Assembly (NCBI RefSeq): GCF_033807715.1
Contig: NC_084592.1
Coordinates: 27,131,501-27,195,500, forward strand
Direction of reading: 5' to 3'
Source of the DNA: Cololabis saira
Lineage: Eukaryota; Chordata; Actinopteri; Beloniformes; Belonidae
DNA length: 64,000 nucleotides
Within the stretch, counting starts at the first letter, position 1, and each line of letters starts with the position of its first letter. The translations under genes and the position numbers were made by a program. Shown here piece after piece: positions 12,027 through 25,280 of this stretch. The notes beneath the pieces are model-generated. The model saw only the letters and a list, made by a program, of their open reading frames with translations, was not told the origin of the DNA and ran no database searches.

Positions 12027-12497
12027 CTTTAAACAGAAATAACCATGTCCATGAGGACGTTTTTCATATATGGGAGGAGCTAGTTTAGCTGTCTAAAGCC
12101 CAAGATTTATTCCTGTTATTTTAACGGGGAAGGGGACCTCACTGACAAATAAAACGAACAAGCTTGAGGTGCTGAGAAGCACATACAGGAACATCAGGAA
12201 TGAGGTATTAAAACATGGCTGCAGGAACATATTGTGGACTTCAGTGGCTCTCTACCTGCTTCTAGACCATAATGTAAGCATACAAGAGTGAAGTAGAGGT
12301 CAAGGGATAACAGAGTAATCTTAATTATTACCACAAAGGAGCATTTCTGCAACCCAGACACTTGGTGTAACTTTGTGTCCATGTTGTCAGCTAACCAGTT
12401 ATTTGTTGATGCTGCATGTGACATCATCACTTCAGTTGTTGCAGGTTACTGTAGTTATCCTTTGTCTGGTGTTAGCTTTCTGTTACCATCTCCGATG

Positions 12498-13071
12498 TTA
12501 ATGGGTCGGTTTTGACCCGTGTTTTAAATCATCTCTAAAATACACTAAAAGCAATTATCCATCATCCAATTTTTTTCTCATCTCTTGGTTACATTGTTAG
12601 GCTTCCTTATCCATGAAAATATTGGTTTTAATATTTTTGGTATGGGACTCTGGGCCTTTTTTTGTCAGTATAGCCCTGGATTTCAATTTTAAAAACTGGT
12701 AAAATGAGCCTCAAGAGAATCATATGAATAAATAAAAGGTTGTTGTGTTACCTGGCTTTACTGAGAGGTATTAGAACACATATCTTAAATAAATTTGTTT
12801 CATTTATTTTTTCATTTTAATATTATTAACTATAGTAACATCTATGGTGTTATGGATAAATTTCGACCCATTTACTTCAAGGAAATTTAAAAAAAGTAAA
12901 AGGTAACAATTTCAACCAGAGCATTTTATAATTTAGTGAAAAAAAAATGTTGGATATTATTTTGTTGAAATAAAGGTTCCTGACAAAGTCAAAAAGCCTT
13001 GATGCAATAAACGCATTTTTGTGGTAGTTTTATGAATTTAAAACCTAAGAACGGGTCGGTGGCGACCCTAA
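12498..13071. mobile_element. TTAA-type (piggyBac-like) MITE, decayed
   Basis: The left end is TTAA then TGGGTCGGTTTTGACCCG. The right end holds aacgggtcggtggcgaccc followed by taac, a likely decayed TTAA. Both ends contain a GGGTC...GACCC palindromic motif, with ttttaaa just inside. The AT-rich interior has no ORF. The piggyBac-like assignment is an inference from TTAA and the terminal GGGTCG motif. Confidence 0.5.
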
Positions 13072-13074
13072 CAA

Positions 13075-15785
13075 CAGACGAAGGTTATGGCAACTCTGGG
13101 GTTTTTATTCCATTTTTCCTCTTTTTTTTGCAAAATATATTTATTTTTCCTCTGTAATTTGCACTACACCAATAACCATTTACTTTTAGAGATTAACAGT
13201 ATTATTATGTTATAACTTTGAAGTATTATTCCATGCAGTTTAACTAAATTCAGCTCATTTCAATCGTAAGTGCATAGCTTGCAATTATGACTGATGATGA
13301 TTTATGCCAACTTTACAAGCATGGTTTCACTGATCTATGAGCTTTATAAAGACCAAAAACAAACACTCAGTCATGTCTCAGTGTTCTAGTGTACTAGCAA
13401 ATAGTCTTGCACAAGGAGTAGGAGTTTGGCGATGCGTTTAATAACTGTAGTGCAACGTGCATAGATACAGCAGAGAAAACAAACAGGAACGCCCTGCTCT
13501 TAACATGATGGAGTAATCAAGACTTTGTTGGAAAGAATCTCAACAGTGGGCCAAGTGCACGAAGGACACAGTGATGGAAGAGGCGAGCTTTAGTTGGGGA
13601 ATGTCTCTCTTGAAAATACTGTCACATGATTTACATGTAAAATCATTTTATTGCACATCTCTTACCGAGACACGAATGCTGAACGAGCACCATCTGGTCT
13701 GGTGTCACAAAGAACCCCTGACGGCTGCAACAGCTGTGGGTGCTGAGACTTGTTGAAGAAGCCTTATTCATTGAATTTATGGAGAAATTGGGAGATTTCT
13801 TCTTTTTTTCCCCGTTAGCTTCCCATCTAACATCTCCTGCACATCAGTTGATTTAAGGTCAGGGATTTGCTTCCAGTGTGGCTCTAGTTTGCTCCGTCTA
13901 AGCATGACCGTGCTGGAGAAATACTCGTGTTGTATCCTACTCCACAAACTTGCATGGGTGTTGGTGAAATGTTCCATTGGTCACTGGGGGACAGGGATCA
14001 GTCCAACTGTTGCTTGGGAAAGCCTGAGTCAGACGCATGAAACTTGACCTCATCCAGACTACTTTCTCTCGATGTTCCTCCATATTCTTCTCTCCTATTT
14101 AATGTTCATTTTTTTATGTTCCACTATTGCTCTACTGCGATTTTTCTCTCTCTGTTTCTATGTCTTTTTTTTACATCTCCTTAAGGAATTGATATGTCCT
14201 GTTCTCCTCCACATTTTTCCTGCTTGAAAAGGGGAAAAACTGAGTGGTGCATTAGTCAAGTCGGAGGGATTCGTGCTCACTTTCAAGTGAAAGAGAGAGA
14301 AAACTATCCAAGGTGCTAAAAAATAAGCAGTAAAAGCACCAAAGCAAAGCAGTCTAGTTGTCCGTGGAGTTGCAGGTGTGATTACAGTGAGCAGTCACAG
14401 TACGGGGATGGCAATAAAAGCCAGGATGCAGGAACTAGACCAGACTGAGAGAGACATATTAGCCCTAGATGGAGACGGATAGCTTTCACTGGGATGTCAC
14501 TGTTGGCCTGCACAATTCCATTGCAGTGAGTGTTGCGGAGCTTGAGGTACACACACAGACGTGAAAAAAAAGGAGGGAATTCCCACTGCCCACAGTTCAG
14601 CCCGGCCCCTGCATTAAAGGTGTCTATCTCACATAAACAAACATGTTGTTTTGTTAGCATAAACCACAGGTCGCCTCTCCTGCCGCCCTGCCTTCCTTCC
14701 TGGCCCTTGTCATTAATAGCGAATTAAATGACGCTTATAGTGCCAACATCTGGTGAACAAAACCTCAGCTGAAGGTGCTGCTTCTAGAGCTGCCTTCCAT
14801 GTAATTACTTCCTAGCAACATCAAAGGCAATGGCCATTCTTTCCATGGCTTCGTATAATTCTTGATGTGCTACAAATTTGTACCAAACATTCCTGTGTAA
14901 AGCCTCTTTGTCTGCTCCTGGATAATTGATGGGAGCTTGTGAAAGAAAATGAACATTCTTACCACAAGTATGTTCAGTGAAAGTCTAAAAAGTGCTGCTT
15001 GACTAAGACTTCAGGTGAGAATAAATCTTGTTGTTCAAGAAATTTGATTTCTGTAATATATGTATTTGGAACCAGCTAGACTACCATATACGCAGCGGAA
15101 AGTCATCTGGTGCTACATTTCTCCCTGGCTACTTAGTTTTGTTTTTGATTCCTTATTGTTTTGGCTTCATTGTTTTAATTCAGGCCCATAATTAATTTCC
15201 AGAAACAGCAGTACAAGCCAATATGAAACAAACACTTCACTTGTGCGTCTCCTGTTTAGTTGTGGTTGAAGCGTTGTAATCAACATATTTACAGTCAGAT
15301 GATTAAACTGAATCATTAATACTCTTTGTAGTTGACAATAAAGGGGACATGTTTATAAATAATAAATATTTGTTTGATAAGTGACACCCTGCCACAACAT
15401 AAAACATTCACTGCTGGAGCTACATAGGACTGATAAGATGTTTCAATGGGCCATTCAGGTTTGCAAGGTTCTGATGACATCACAGACCCAGATCAGGGCA
15501 GAATAATCCGACTTCCCCTTCCCCTTTCAATTTAGATCATGCTGCATTTGGTGTTCTTCAAAAGTAGATGGTATACACACAGTCGTAAAGGCATGGTTAA
15601 AAAGGGAGCTGTTGCAATGTATCTCAGTCATATTTGGATCAAGGCATGCCACAGAGATTTCATTTAGTTTCGGGAAATGATGACAACTTGTGGGAAAAAA
15701 GAGCACAAGCTGTAATTTACCAATTAATTTCCAGTGTAGGTGATGGCTGAGGAAAGTATCAGTTTATCTAAAGCTACAGTATTTC
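13075..15785. other. Intron, nothing recognised
   Basis: AT-rich sequence with short frames only. No splice-bounded coding segment or repeat terminus was found. Confidence 0.5.
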
Positions 15786-15789
15786 AGTT

Positions 15790-15845
15790 TAGCTCAATTC
15801 AGAAATACTTCATTAATCCCCTAAGGGAAATTAATGCCATCTGTA
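15790..15845 (+). repeat. Teleost interspersed-repeat fragment
   Basis: aatacttcattaatcccctaagggaaatt is a diverged copy of the common fish retroposon segment with the consensus-like order tactttattgatcccc, then gagggaaatt. Only about 55 bases are recognisable. Confidence 0.4.
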
Positions 15846-16589
15846 AGACTAATCATGTGGATGTCTTCCACATCTGCCCTTTTTTTAATACCAAAAGTTC
15901 TTTTTTTGGTGTGCTGTTCAGTATTTACTTGCCAAGGTTTAGCACAGGGACTAGGAATTTTAAACAAACAGGCTTGATTCTGGCTTCATAAAAGCTAAGG
16001 GGTTTTATTTGAAAACTGAAACAAATCAGTCAGTGTTGCCCCACATTGTGTTAATCAAAATCCCTTCTAAGAAGTGACCTCTTGGCCAGTCTTTTGACTA
16101 CAGGTCTTAATGTGTAATGTGTTGCTAAAAATGATTACTAGAACTAGTTGTTCATCTAGAATGTTACAAAGACATCCGGATAAAGCCTGGACAAGAATGA
16201 ATGCCATTATGACATTTTCAAGCACACTATTCTGCAATCTACAAGTTTTTTTTCTTTTATTACAGAGCTAAATCACTAAATTTCGCACTGTAAGAGATTA
16301 GCTGTTGAAAGAGAAAGATGCCCAACAAGACAACTTAGATGGTTAAATAGTTCAGTTTCGACTTCTTTTCTTCTTTTTCCATCAAGGTTTGTCTTTTCCA
16401 TTTTGAAGTTGGATGAAGTCATCAGTATTGTTGACATGCAGGTCAGTATGTGATGGCGTTGAGATGTTGGAGACAGATGTTGCTCTGACTATTTGATCAA
16501 TACCATTCGGTAGAGGCCATCAGATCTCTTTGGATGTCGGAAGTTATGCAAGCATTGTATCCATCCATCGTGGTCAGCCTTTCGTCTCA

Positions 16590-16995
16590 GCTCTGTCTTC
16601 CAGGTAGTCGGTTCTCCTCTCTTTAGATATGGTCCTTACATTTTGGTAGTGACAGAAACCATTTGATGGTGATTATAAGAGGACGGACATAAGTGTCCTC
16701 CGTACGGTGGCTGGACTCAGTCTTAAAGATAGTCTGAGGAGTTCAAGCATCTAGTAGGACCTAGAAATGGACCTCTGCATAAAATGAAGCAAGTCGACTT
16801 GAAACATGATTGTGATATCTCCTTGGAGACTTTCCAGATGTTTGTGCCCATCTGGGAGAAGAGCATATGGTATACCCAGAATTCACTGGAGGGTTCATCG
16901 GTCTTGGGAAGAATTTGAGATCTTCCTGGAGGAACAGGAATATGTTGGTGCAGAACATCTGCAATAACCCTACTTTACCAGAAAAGGATGACCTA
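16590..16995 (+). pseudogene. Degraded LINE 3' coding fragment
   Basis: The blocks gtgtcctccgtacggtggctgg, cttaaagatagtctgaggag, then gactttccagatgttt, ctgggagaagag and cactggagggttcatc occur in the order seen in the C-terminal coding end of a common teleost non-LTR element (FRVAGLS-, SLRDRVRS-, LPGEVF-, TRWRDYVS-like in that family). Many substitutions and indels remove any ORF. It probably belongs to the same broad LINE family as the fragment at 47985-48158. Confidence 0.5.
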
Positions 16996-17269
16996 ACTTG
17001 ATGCATGTATAGAAAAGGAATTTATCAAAAGGTGAACAGTTTGAGTGAAATGGTCCCCCTTACTTTATCGAAGTGCACCTGCGAAGTTGACCATTTTTCC
17101 AGCTTCCGAAATTAAATTTACATTCCTATCTCAGCATATTGACATATCTGGATCTTGTTAAAGTGTTTTAATCAAACCTGCATGGCTCAACGTCTTTGCT
17201 ATTCGCCACACATAAATAGCCGGTGACTGATAACGTTGCCTCTCGCTGACGTTGACTACAGCTTTGAAT

Positions 17270-17901
17270 TGAAGTCAATAGGTTCATTCATGGCACTTTC
17301 TCTCGCGCGGCGGCTGTAGACGGAGTGTGCGAGTAATGGTGTATGTGTGCCCAAGAAAGAGGGGGGGTGGAGGAGACTCATATTTAACCTGTAACTTGAG
17401 AAGCTGATAACAAGGACAGAATGAAAAATGAGCATCAGGAGTGTGTGTGTGTGTGTGTGTGTCTGTCTGAGAAAGAGACAGTGAAACAAAAGAGCTGTGC
17501 TTTTGTTTCTCCAGCTCATGTCCCAGTCGCCTCTGATCTTCCTGGGAAATTCACTTCAGTATTTTTTCCCTCTTTCTCTTTACTCGTGTGTCTCCCCGTT
17601 TTGTAGGAGGGTGAAAATGTTTCGACCGGGAGGGAGGAGAAAGCAGTGAAAGAGAGGGGAAATAGTTGAAGTCCGTCACCAGACTTCAGCTGCTTATTCA
17701 GCTCAGAGTGCTGCACTGCGCCGTCTCCAGTTATGGGATGTTCAGATTTGTCTTGGCTGCACTTTTTCCCACTCTCGCACTCACATTAAGACTCTTTAAG
17801 ACGTTTTTTTTTCTTGCTCGATTTCTTGGAGGAGGCTGGGAGACTGACTGTGGGAGAGACTATCCAGCCCCATTAGCCTGAAGCACGCACACACACACAC
17901 A

Positions 17902-17937
<36 letters not shown>

Positions 17938-18177
17938 GTCTCTCTCTGTCTCTCTCTCCCTCTCCGATACACACTTGTACACTCCTCCGGCTTCGCGCTG
18001 CACCAAGGTAACAGTGAGTGGATTCAGCTTTAGCCATCTGGTCGGAGCATTGAGGAAACCTCTCCGCTGCACACAGTGGTGGGGGGCGTGTGAGGGAAAG
18101 GACAATGCAGCAGCACTAAAACACAAGGAAAACCAAAGAGTGATATCAACACACAAAGACCCACTCTTTGAATAAGG
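17270..18177 (+). promoter_or_regulatory. Putative internal promoter and 5' untranslated region of the tensin gene
   Basis: This interval precedes the candidate start codon at 18178. It holds a CpG-bearing patch (tctcgcgcggcggctg near 17300), GT and CT/CA simple repeats (17440-17462, 17887-17960), and GC-richer sequence such as ctgcactgcgccgtctccag. The AT-rich intron on either side lacks these. No TATA box or defined start site was identified. The interval is inferred from context only, and the 5' untranslated exon would end at the donor at 18199. Confidence 0.35.
17887..17960. repeat. Compound (CA)n(CT)n repeat
   Basis: A CA run followed by CT repeats with occasional TG interruptions, within the putative leader of the alternative first exon. 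Confidence 0.9.
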
Positions 18178-18198
18178 ATGGCCACAGCAGTGTTTCAG
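18178..18198 (+). CDS. tns1-like: Putative alternative first coding exon (MATAVFQ)
   Basis: An ATG in a good context (A at -3, G at +4) opens seven codons, MATAVFQ, that end exactly at a strong donor, CAG|gtaagg, in phase 0. The next coding exon (38003) also starts in phase 0, so the isoform would read MATAVFQ-VSSSC and lack the C1 finger. The preceding 900 bases are unlike the surrounding intron: CpG-containing, with CT/GA tracts and CA repeats, as in a 5' untranslated exon with its promoter. The tensin family is known for alternative first exons (family knowledge). The 5' end of the exon is not defined here, so only coding bases are given. A chance ATG near a donor cannot be excluded without transcript data. 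Confidence 0.5.
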
Positions 18199-18652
18199 GT
18201 AAGGAGTGGGATTTAGGGGCCTGTCTGGGTTGCGAGTTCCTGGAAGTGCAGGCTGCGCTGCGCTTCGTTTCACAGTTAGCTCTCTGCAGTGTGAAGCTGA
18301 TGGATTGCTACATGGAAACGGAAAGCTCAAAGAGCTGTCTCACCTGTGTTTTCAGGTGTGTGTCACCTGACAGGTAGATTTGCCCATATGTAAGCAGCGC
18401 CGCTCTGTTTTTTCACCAATATGTGGACGTGCAGCTTTGTGTTTGTGTTACAAGCATGAGTGTGTTAAAGTGCTCCCAGTATATGTTTGGAGTAAGGGAT
18501 GAATGTGTGAATGAGTGTGAAATTAGAGTTTGTGCGATGTGTAAGTGAATACTATGTATGTTTGCGTAATGTAAAGCACTGCTTGTTTCTGTAGTGCTGG
18601 TATGTGTGTGGTCTTCATGAAGTTGGCTGACCGGCGGTCATGACAGCAGTAA

Positions 18653-18766
18653 CTTCTCTTCTCTTCTCTTCTCTTCTCTTCTCTTCTCTTCTCTTCTCTT
18701 CTCTTCTCTTCTCTTCTCTTCTCTTCTCTTCTCTTCTCTTCTCTTCTCTTCTCTTCTCTTCTCTTC
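18653..18766. repeat. (TTCTC)n microsatellite
   Basis: 114 bases of uninterrupted pentanucleotide repeat, about 23 units, giving spurious SLLFS and REEKR open frames on the two strands. Confidence 0.97.
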
Positions 18767-18799
18767 GAGCAGAGTTCTTTCTGTGTGAAAAAGTGTGCG

Positions 18800-20915
18800 T
18801 TTGTGCTCCCCCAGTGAGATTGCCGTAGCCATGAACTTGGATGCAGTGTTTTACAACGCGACCTTCAAAATCTGCTGCACGGAAAGCGTCTCCCTTAGGC
18901 GTGAGAAAAGCCCAACAGCACTTTGGGAAGTTTTTGGCACGTTGAGGAGGCTGTAGTCGTCTCCCGTCAGCTTCAAATTGGGGAAAAAGGAGAATAGAGT
19001 GAAAACATAGAGCATATTCTTGAAGAGATTTGAAAAGCCAGCTGTGCGGAGACAGCTGTCAACCCCATCTACGGGTGACCGGATTCTACATAGAGCTCCC
19101 ATTTACCATATGATTGTATGAAAGTTATGAGTTATGGGTGTTGGCTGTGTTTTAATGCCTATAACTGTTCCAGTTAGTACTTCAGTGTACTACAGTTAGT
19201 ACACAATGGCTGCTTTCAGCTGCTACCACTGGTTGTTGCCGTTACTGTATCATCACTGTGCTGTTCCAGTGCACATCCAGCTCTGTGGGTTGTGTGCATG
19301 CTGTCACTTCCAAGTTCCCATCAAGTACACTGAGTAAAGCAGATGTTGTACATGGCAGCACACAATATCCCCCAAGGTCCGGAGACTAGCTGCTCTCCTA
19401 CTGCTGTAATGGTTTTTGGTGATTGGGTGAAACGTAATTAGGAGCATTGCACAATGTAAATTAAAAGTAAAGTAAGTATGGTCTTAAAGTTGGATTGTAA
19501 AAGAGCAACAAAAGCAGCTAAAAGGTGGCCCGCTGGTAAACAGTTGAGTTGTGGATCAAATGTAGGTAAAAATAATGTGTCCTATTTCAGCATATTCCAT
19601 TGCAGATTTTAATCGACCCACTGTTAATCATATGTTTCTTATAGATCTTCTTTTTGTAAAGCATTCACATTAACAGATGTTAATTTGCTTCAAGGTATGC
19701 AAATTACATATTCCAATTAGCTTTTGTCGAAATGGTGGACCCAAGAACCCCAGAACATCAGCCGATGGGGGGACACAGGGGGTTTGAAGCATTCAGCATT
19801 TCCAATCTCACCTCAGAAACTGAAGAAAAGAAGAGTTGCAGAGGACTTTACCTATCAAAGTGGCTTTTGGAAAATGAGAGATTTGGACATTTTACATTGA
19901 AAGGGACTGTATAGTAGTTTGTTTTAAAAAAAAAAACAAAACAAGAGCTGGTGGATTATCTTTCGGCTACAGACCAGAAGTCGAGACCAGCAAAATTGCG
20001 ATGAAGCCAAATCTGACCACAAGAGGCACGGCGTCATGAGCGAAGTCAGCAGGAAGATGATGGATCGTGATGGAAGATGCCACGGATTGAAAGATGGCTA
20101 CCTCATGTATGAGGTCAGATTCAGCGTCATCAAAGGTTTTCACACTTCCGCTGTGCAGCCTCAAGAAAATCTGCCAACCTATTTTGTCACCACAAGTATT
20201 CAGTTCGCTGTAAAATGCGCTCTAAAGTTCTTCTTGATTTTTCTAAAAGCCATATTGATCAAAAAAACTCCTCTACAACTCTTCTTCTTCATGTGCGGCC
20301 CCTTCACATGAAGTTATGTGGGTTCACTTCCATTTTCCACCACTATTTTCACTGTTTAATGGGTTTGTTCAATAAAGACACTACAAATTATAAATGTTTG
20401 CATGCTATCATCTGAAACATATTGCATTTGTCTGTTACAGTGATTTGGATTAAGACCAAATTAGGTTCTGTGACTAATTAATGGTTACAATCAGTCTGTT
20501 TTCTTTTTGCTACGGTTCAGGTTAGTGAATTTATTACTATGATCTAGCTGACTTAGCAGAAAATGTGAGCAGCTGTTGCTTTATTGTAGCTTGCACGATT
20601 TGTGTGACTTACACATTCCTTCAAAACGGCATCGCTGTGCAGGAGCTCTACCCGTACAGGTCGTGTGGGAATGCCGTACTGGATTTCAGGGAGACATTCT
20701 TTATCGTTACAGTGAAGACCCCCACTGTGCAAAAAAAGGGAAAGTAGTTGCAGAGCATTTTGTGAAAGTGTGTGTTGAGAGTCTATGAGTGTGTGTTTGT
20801 AAGTGTGTGTGTGTTTCTGGGATTTGGGATAAGTCAGTGGCCCGTTGACCATTTTAAAAAAGAACAACACCAGCATGAATTCTCATGCTCCTCTGATGAT
20901 GTAATCCTTTCTTAG

Positions 20916-20950
<35 letters not shown>

Positions 20951-23900
20951 CAGTCCCTACAGACACAACTTTAGTGCTCGGATTATCACATTCTATAAAA
21001 CAGAGCATTGTGTTTATTTAGTCTCCCTCACTGATACTGATTAGAACGGCACAAAAGACTTGTTTGTTGCTGTGATAGCAAAAGAGGGAGAGATAATTTT
21101 AAACGTGTTCAATGTTATAGTCAAGTACAGTACAACGTTTGCATAACCAACAAAGGTTAAATCAATACATGCTATATTCTCCTTATGAGAAAAACCAATG
21201 TGAACTTTCTTATATGCCTGCAAAATGCCTTTGCAGAGATGCAATGTGTGCACAGCAATTTATTAATACCTTTTGTCCTCTGGGCTCACTGTTGGCACAT
21301 ACTGCAAAACTGTAATGTATTAGAAACATAAATAATCTATAGCAGTGCCAAAGCATCATGCCCTCTGCTTGGGCTTTTAGTATAATTAATAGCATGCCTT
21401 CAGTGCACAGTAAAAGCTTCGCATTTATCAAGGGCATCATAATGTTTCGCTTATGGTAGTTACTTAGCAAGTCATCTGGCACGTATGAGAAACTGCTGTC
21501 ATAGGCCCACAGGAAGGTGTTTAAAAGAGTGTATGAAGGATCATATCCGGATACTAATGTTGCAGTAAAAATGAACAGTGGACCCCTGTTGAACATGTTC
21601 GGACAACTTAGCACTGTAAAGACATGAGAGAGCCCACCAACCTGGACCAAACCCTGGCTGGTTTCAGTTTTGCACTGCAAAGGGGTCTAACTGAAACTGC
21701 TCATCATAAGTAGATTGATCTTTTTTCTTGAGGTATTTCTTGGCTGCAGTGGTTTGTGGAACCAGCTTTCCTGGACTTTGTTGGGCTGTCGGGGCTCAGA
21801 GAGAAAAAGTGTTCATCTTTTAACTGGTAAATTGATGCATAAATGTCATGTTGAAGTGTTGCCGGGCAAAACTCTACAACCTCATACTTTATCCCCTGCC
21901 CCCCCCCCCCCTAATAATGACCCTGGTTTGAGGTTTTGCGCACAAAAGCGCTGTATGCTGTATTTAGAAGGCATATAAATATAAGAAAAAGTACTCTGTG
22001 TACATGGGCAAACAAGAAACACATTGCACAGTGCTTTGTACTATTTCAAGGGTGAACTATTTACTTCCTGCTCTCACAGTCTAATATTCTTTAAATAGAG
22101 GAGCTCCATATAAAATTGGAACATTATAGTCAAACATTTAATGAGGGATAATCTTTTAAATGACTCCATGCAATCAAGGTTGAGGCCTGGTATAATGGCC
22201 CTTTCTTGAACAGACTTTGCAGATGCATTAAGCAACATGCTTTGAGAGAGAAGGGGGATGAAAACTCCTGCCCTCCCCTTCATTTGTTTGATTCTGGGCT
22301 TTCAGTTTGTCAAGGAGCTTCAGGGTTTTGATCAGCAAATGACACTGTTCCTCATTTGCAAAGAGGTAAACCTGATCAGATGAAATCCTAACCTTCCTGC
22401 ACATAAAATCCCTTCCACTGAAGGACTCAGCTGATGATGGCAGACCACCAACTCAAAAACGCAGATGTTTTTACATTACAGCATGACACTTATTGAATGT
22501 GGCTCTTTCAACGAAATTCAGCTGAATGGTTATTTATATTATAGAAAAATGGAGAGCTTTGAAGGATTTACTTAGATTTTAATGCCCTGTTGCCTGCAGA
22601 TGCATCGGCTTAGATGTGTTTACTGGTGGAGAAGTAGATTCTCTTCCTCTGACATCAGGCCCGGACAATATCAAGTTGTGCTTTAGAAAAAAAACTTGAT
22701 AGGAGTTGATGAGTATGAGGGCAGATGATTGAGATGCCTGCAGCCAAACTGTTCAACTTAGCTCAATTTGAGGATCAGATAATCAGCTTTTTTCTATTTT
22801 GCCTTCAGAGAATAAATATGGTCAATACTCGCTGTCATTAAAGAATAATCACAATATACCCAATCGAGACAAAGAAACGTAGACCTAATTTTAGTCTCTG
22901 GAGTGGCCAATGGCACTGTTTTTTCTTTCTGTCTTCTGTCTTAAATTCTTATTTTTAACAATGGTGTTTTTTTTTTGTTTTAAATTGCAGCCATATGCGA
23001 TGTAGTCTATCACCATCTTCTGTTACTGGACACATGGATGTGCATTGTCTATGAACTGTCAAACATATCACAGGCACTTATGGCAGATCTACCTTCCCTT
23101 GTCTGTTTTTTTTTGTTATTGAGCGGATGACTGCTGTTTTGAAATAATTAAGAAACATCAAAATGACATAAATATGATTATACAGATGACGTCATGGGCT
23201 CTTTTCTTTTTTTTTTTTTAAATGTTGTGTTTGCAACAAGAGCAGCCTTAGCTCTTCCCACAAGCAACCAAAGGCCTGCACAGAATCCTGATGTGACTTC
23301 ACACTGGAAAACCAATTTCAGCTGAAATCTAAGGATCTCTGATGTCCAGCGTCTCACCTGTAAAGGTTGAAACTTGATTTGAACAGTCATTGAGATCGGT
23401 AAAGAAAGACAGACATACAGAGATTCCTTGAAGTATCATATGCTATAAAAAAAAACACAACATTCAGGTTGTGGAAAAGAAAATGATTGGTAAAATGATG
23501 TGAAAAGGTTTCATACATTTTAAGTTTAAATGAGACAAATCATACGAAATAATGCAAAATTAGCTTCCATATGACTGAGCATCCATGTGAACACTATGTG
23601 AAGTATGTGCTTGTGTTGGTGCCAGCAGGCGATGAGGGTGGAGAAGTTGTTTTGGTTTTTTGTTTTTTTTTCTCCCGCTCTTGTTCTTATCAAGCCTCCA
23701 TGTCTCCATGTGGAATGTTTATAGAAGCAGGTCTGTTTCCTTGCTTTACCAGAGAGCCCTCGTATTGTTGTTTGCCTTTCATAGCTGACTGATGGGGAAG
23801 GGGGCTTCATCTGGAACAAAAAGGCAGGAAACGTCGGTGCCAGGTTCCTGAATTTGCCCCAGAATCATTCACGTCCTAAAATTGATGCAGATGGGATGTT

Positions 23901-25135
23901 TGTCTTGGCATACACAGTAATATTACTCTTTTTCTCTTTTTTAAATGCTTCTTGAAAATGTATCAAACCTTTCGCATCAGCTTTGGTGTTGATTATTTGT
24001 AACAATCGGCACACACTCGTATTCTAAATCGCAGGGAATGTTGAAGACTTCAGTGTTGATGACAGATGGTTTCTGATGGCTTGTTACAACATGCTGACAG
24101 CAGCTATGAATATACACTCCTAGACATTTATCATTAATATTTATGGTAGTAAGATTTGCTGTGGAAGCATAATGCAGCGGTACTCGAGTTCAACACTGGG
24201 GTCGTGCAGGGTCTGGCGGTTGGACGTTGACTTTTACAACATACTTTTTACATGTGCAAGGAAAAAAAACTTTTGTGGCAAGTAAATAAGGGTGAGACCT
24301 GCAAATCCTCCTCCGTATCGGCCGTCAAACAGTACAATGTGTTGGCAGGCAGGTGAGTTATTGTGGCAGTTGAATGGATGTCAGGCCGTGACGTCTTCCT
24401 TCCACGGGGCTAAATTAACAGCTGCATATGTGGCGTGCTAAATGCCAGCAAGGTTGACTCTCAGCACATGCAGGCTCGCCTCAGCTTGTCCAATTTTCTT
24501 CCCTGACAACCTTTTGCCATGCTAGATTTAGTCCCACATCATGCAAACAAAGCACTGTGTTTCACTTCTGAATGAGGCTTCAGCTTCCTTCTGCTTGTTT
24601 TCTTCCGGCTAAGTCCACACCTTGGTTAGTGTTGCTGTATGCAAAGCGATGAAATTGGTATTGATCTCATTTTGAACAGCTGAGACAGTAATGTCTTTCC
24701 CAAACTGACAGGGGGCTGTTGCATTGTCCTTGCCTCTCCACACAAACCCTGAATTTTCACGGCTGCCTTCTTCTCTCACCCTTCCTTCCCCCCTCTCCCC
24801 GTCCTCCACTGCTTGGCCTGGTGCCAGACAGAGAGAGCCGTGCTTAATGTGTAAATCAGCGTGCTGCTAAATACCCAGTGCTAGCTGAAAGAGCCATGAC
24901 CCTCGCTGCAACTTTGGAACAAAAGAAACAAGCCGTCGCTTCTCCCCTCACCACACCGTCAGTCTGCTCCAACAAAGATGGGGGTGAGACCGAGCGGGCG
25001 CTCCGGCCGGCTGAGGGCCACTGAGTCGTGGCCGTGGAGCAGAAACATGGCAGGGACGTGCTGAGGCCCTCTCACCCCTTTGGAATTCTGTCTGTACTCT
25101 TTAAGATGATATATCTACATGACATCAATCTTAAT
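18800..25135. other. Intron, mostly unrecognised
   Basis: About 6.3 kb following the alternative first exon. It contains the GT repeat at 20919-20948 and otherwise no named element. Short frames near 20565 and 21210 lack similarity I recognise. The low repeat content makes it a reasonable place to look for conserved non-coding elements. Confidence 0.45.
20919..20948. repeat. (GT)15 microsatellite
   Basis: Fifteen GT units. A shorter GT-rich patch lies at about 20790-20815. Confidence 0.9.
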
Positions 25136-25139
25136 CTTT

Positions 25140-25280
25140 TTCAAAGAGGACATATTTTTGACCTTTTTTTTCTAAGAGATAAAAACTCCCCTTTTTAACC
25201 ATGTCTTTAAAGATCTGTTCATAGCAGTTTGTTTTTGGTAGACAGTCCCCTGACTTGACTCCAGTCGCCTCTGCCATGAA
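25140..25280. repeat. Diverged copy of a TTAA-type fish MITE family
   Basis: The segment tctgttcatagcag, then tttttggtag, acagt and tgacttgactcc, matches 61911-61970 in order. It also has gaggacatattt upstream, as in the start of that copy. No clear termini are left. Confidence 0.4.

Noticed and set aside
18638..18832. REEKR / SLLFS repeat proteins
   Set aside because: Artefacts of the TTCTC microsatellite on the two strands.
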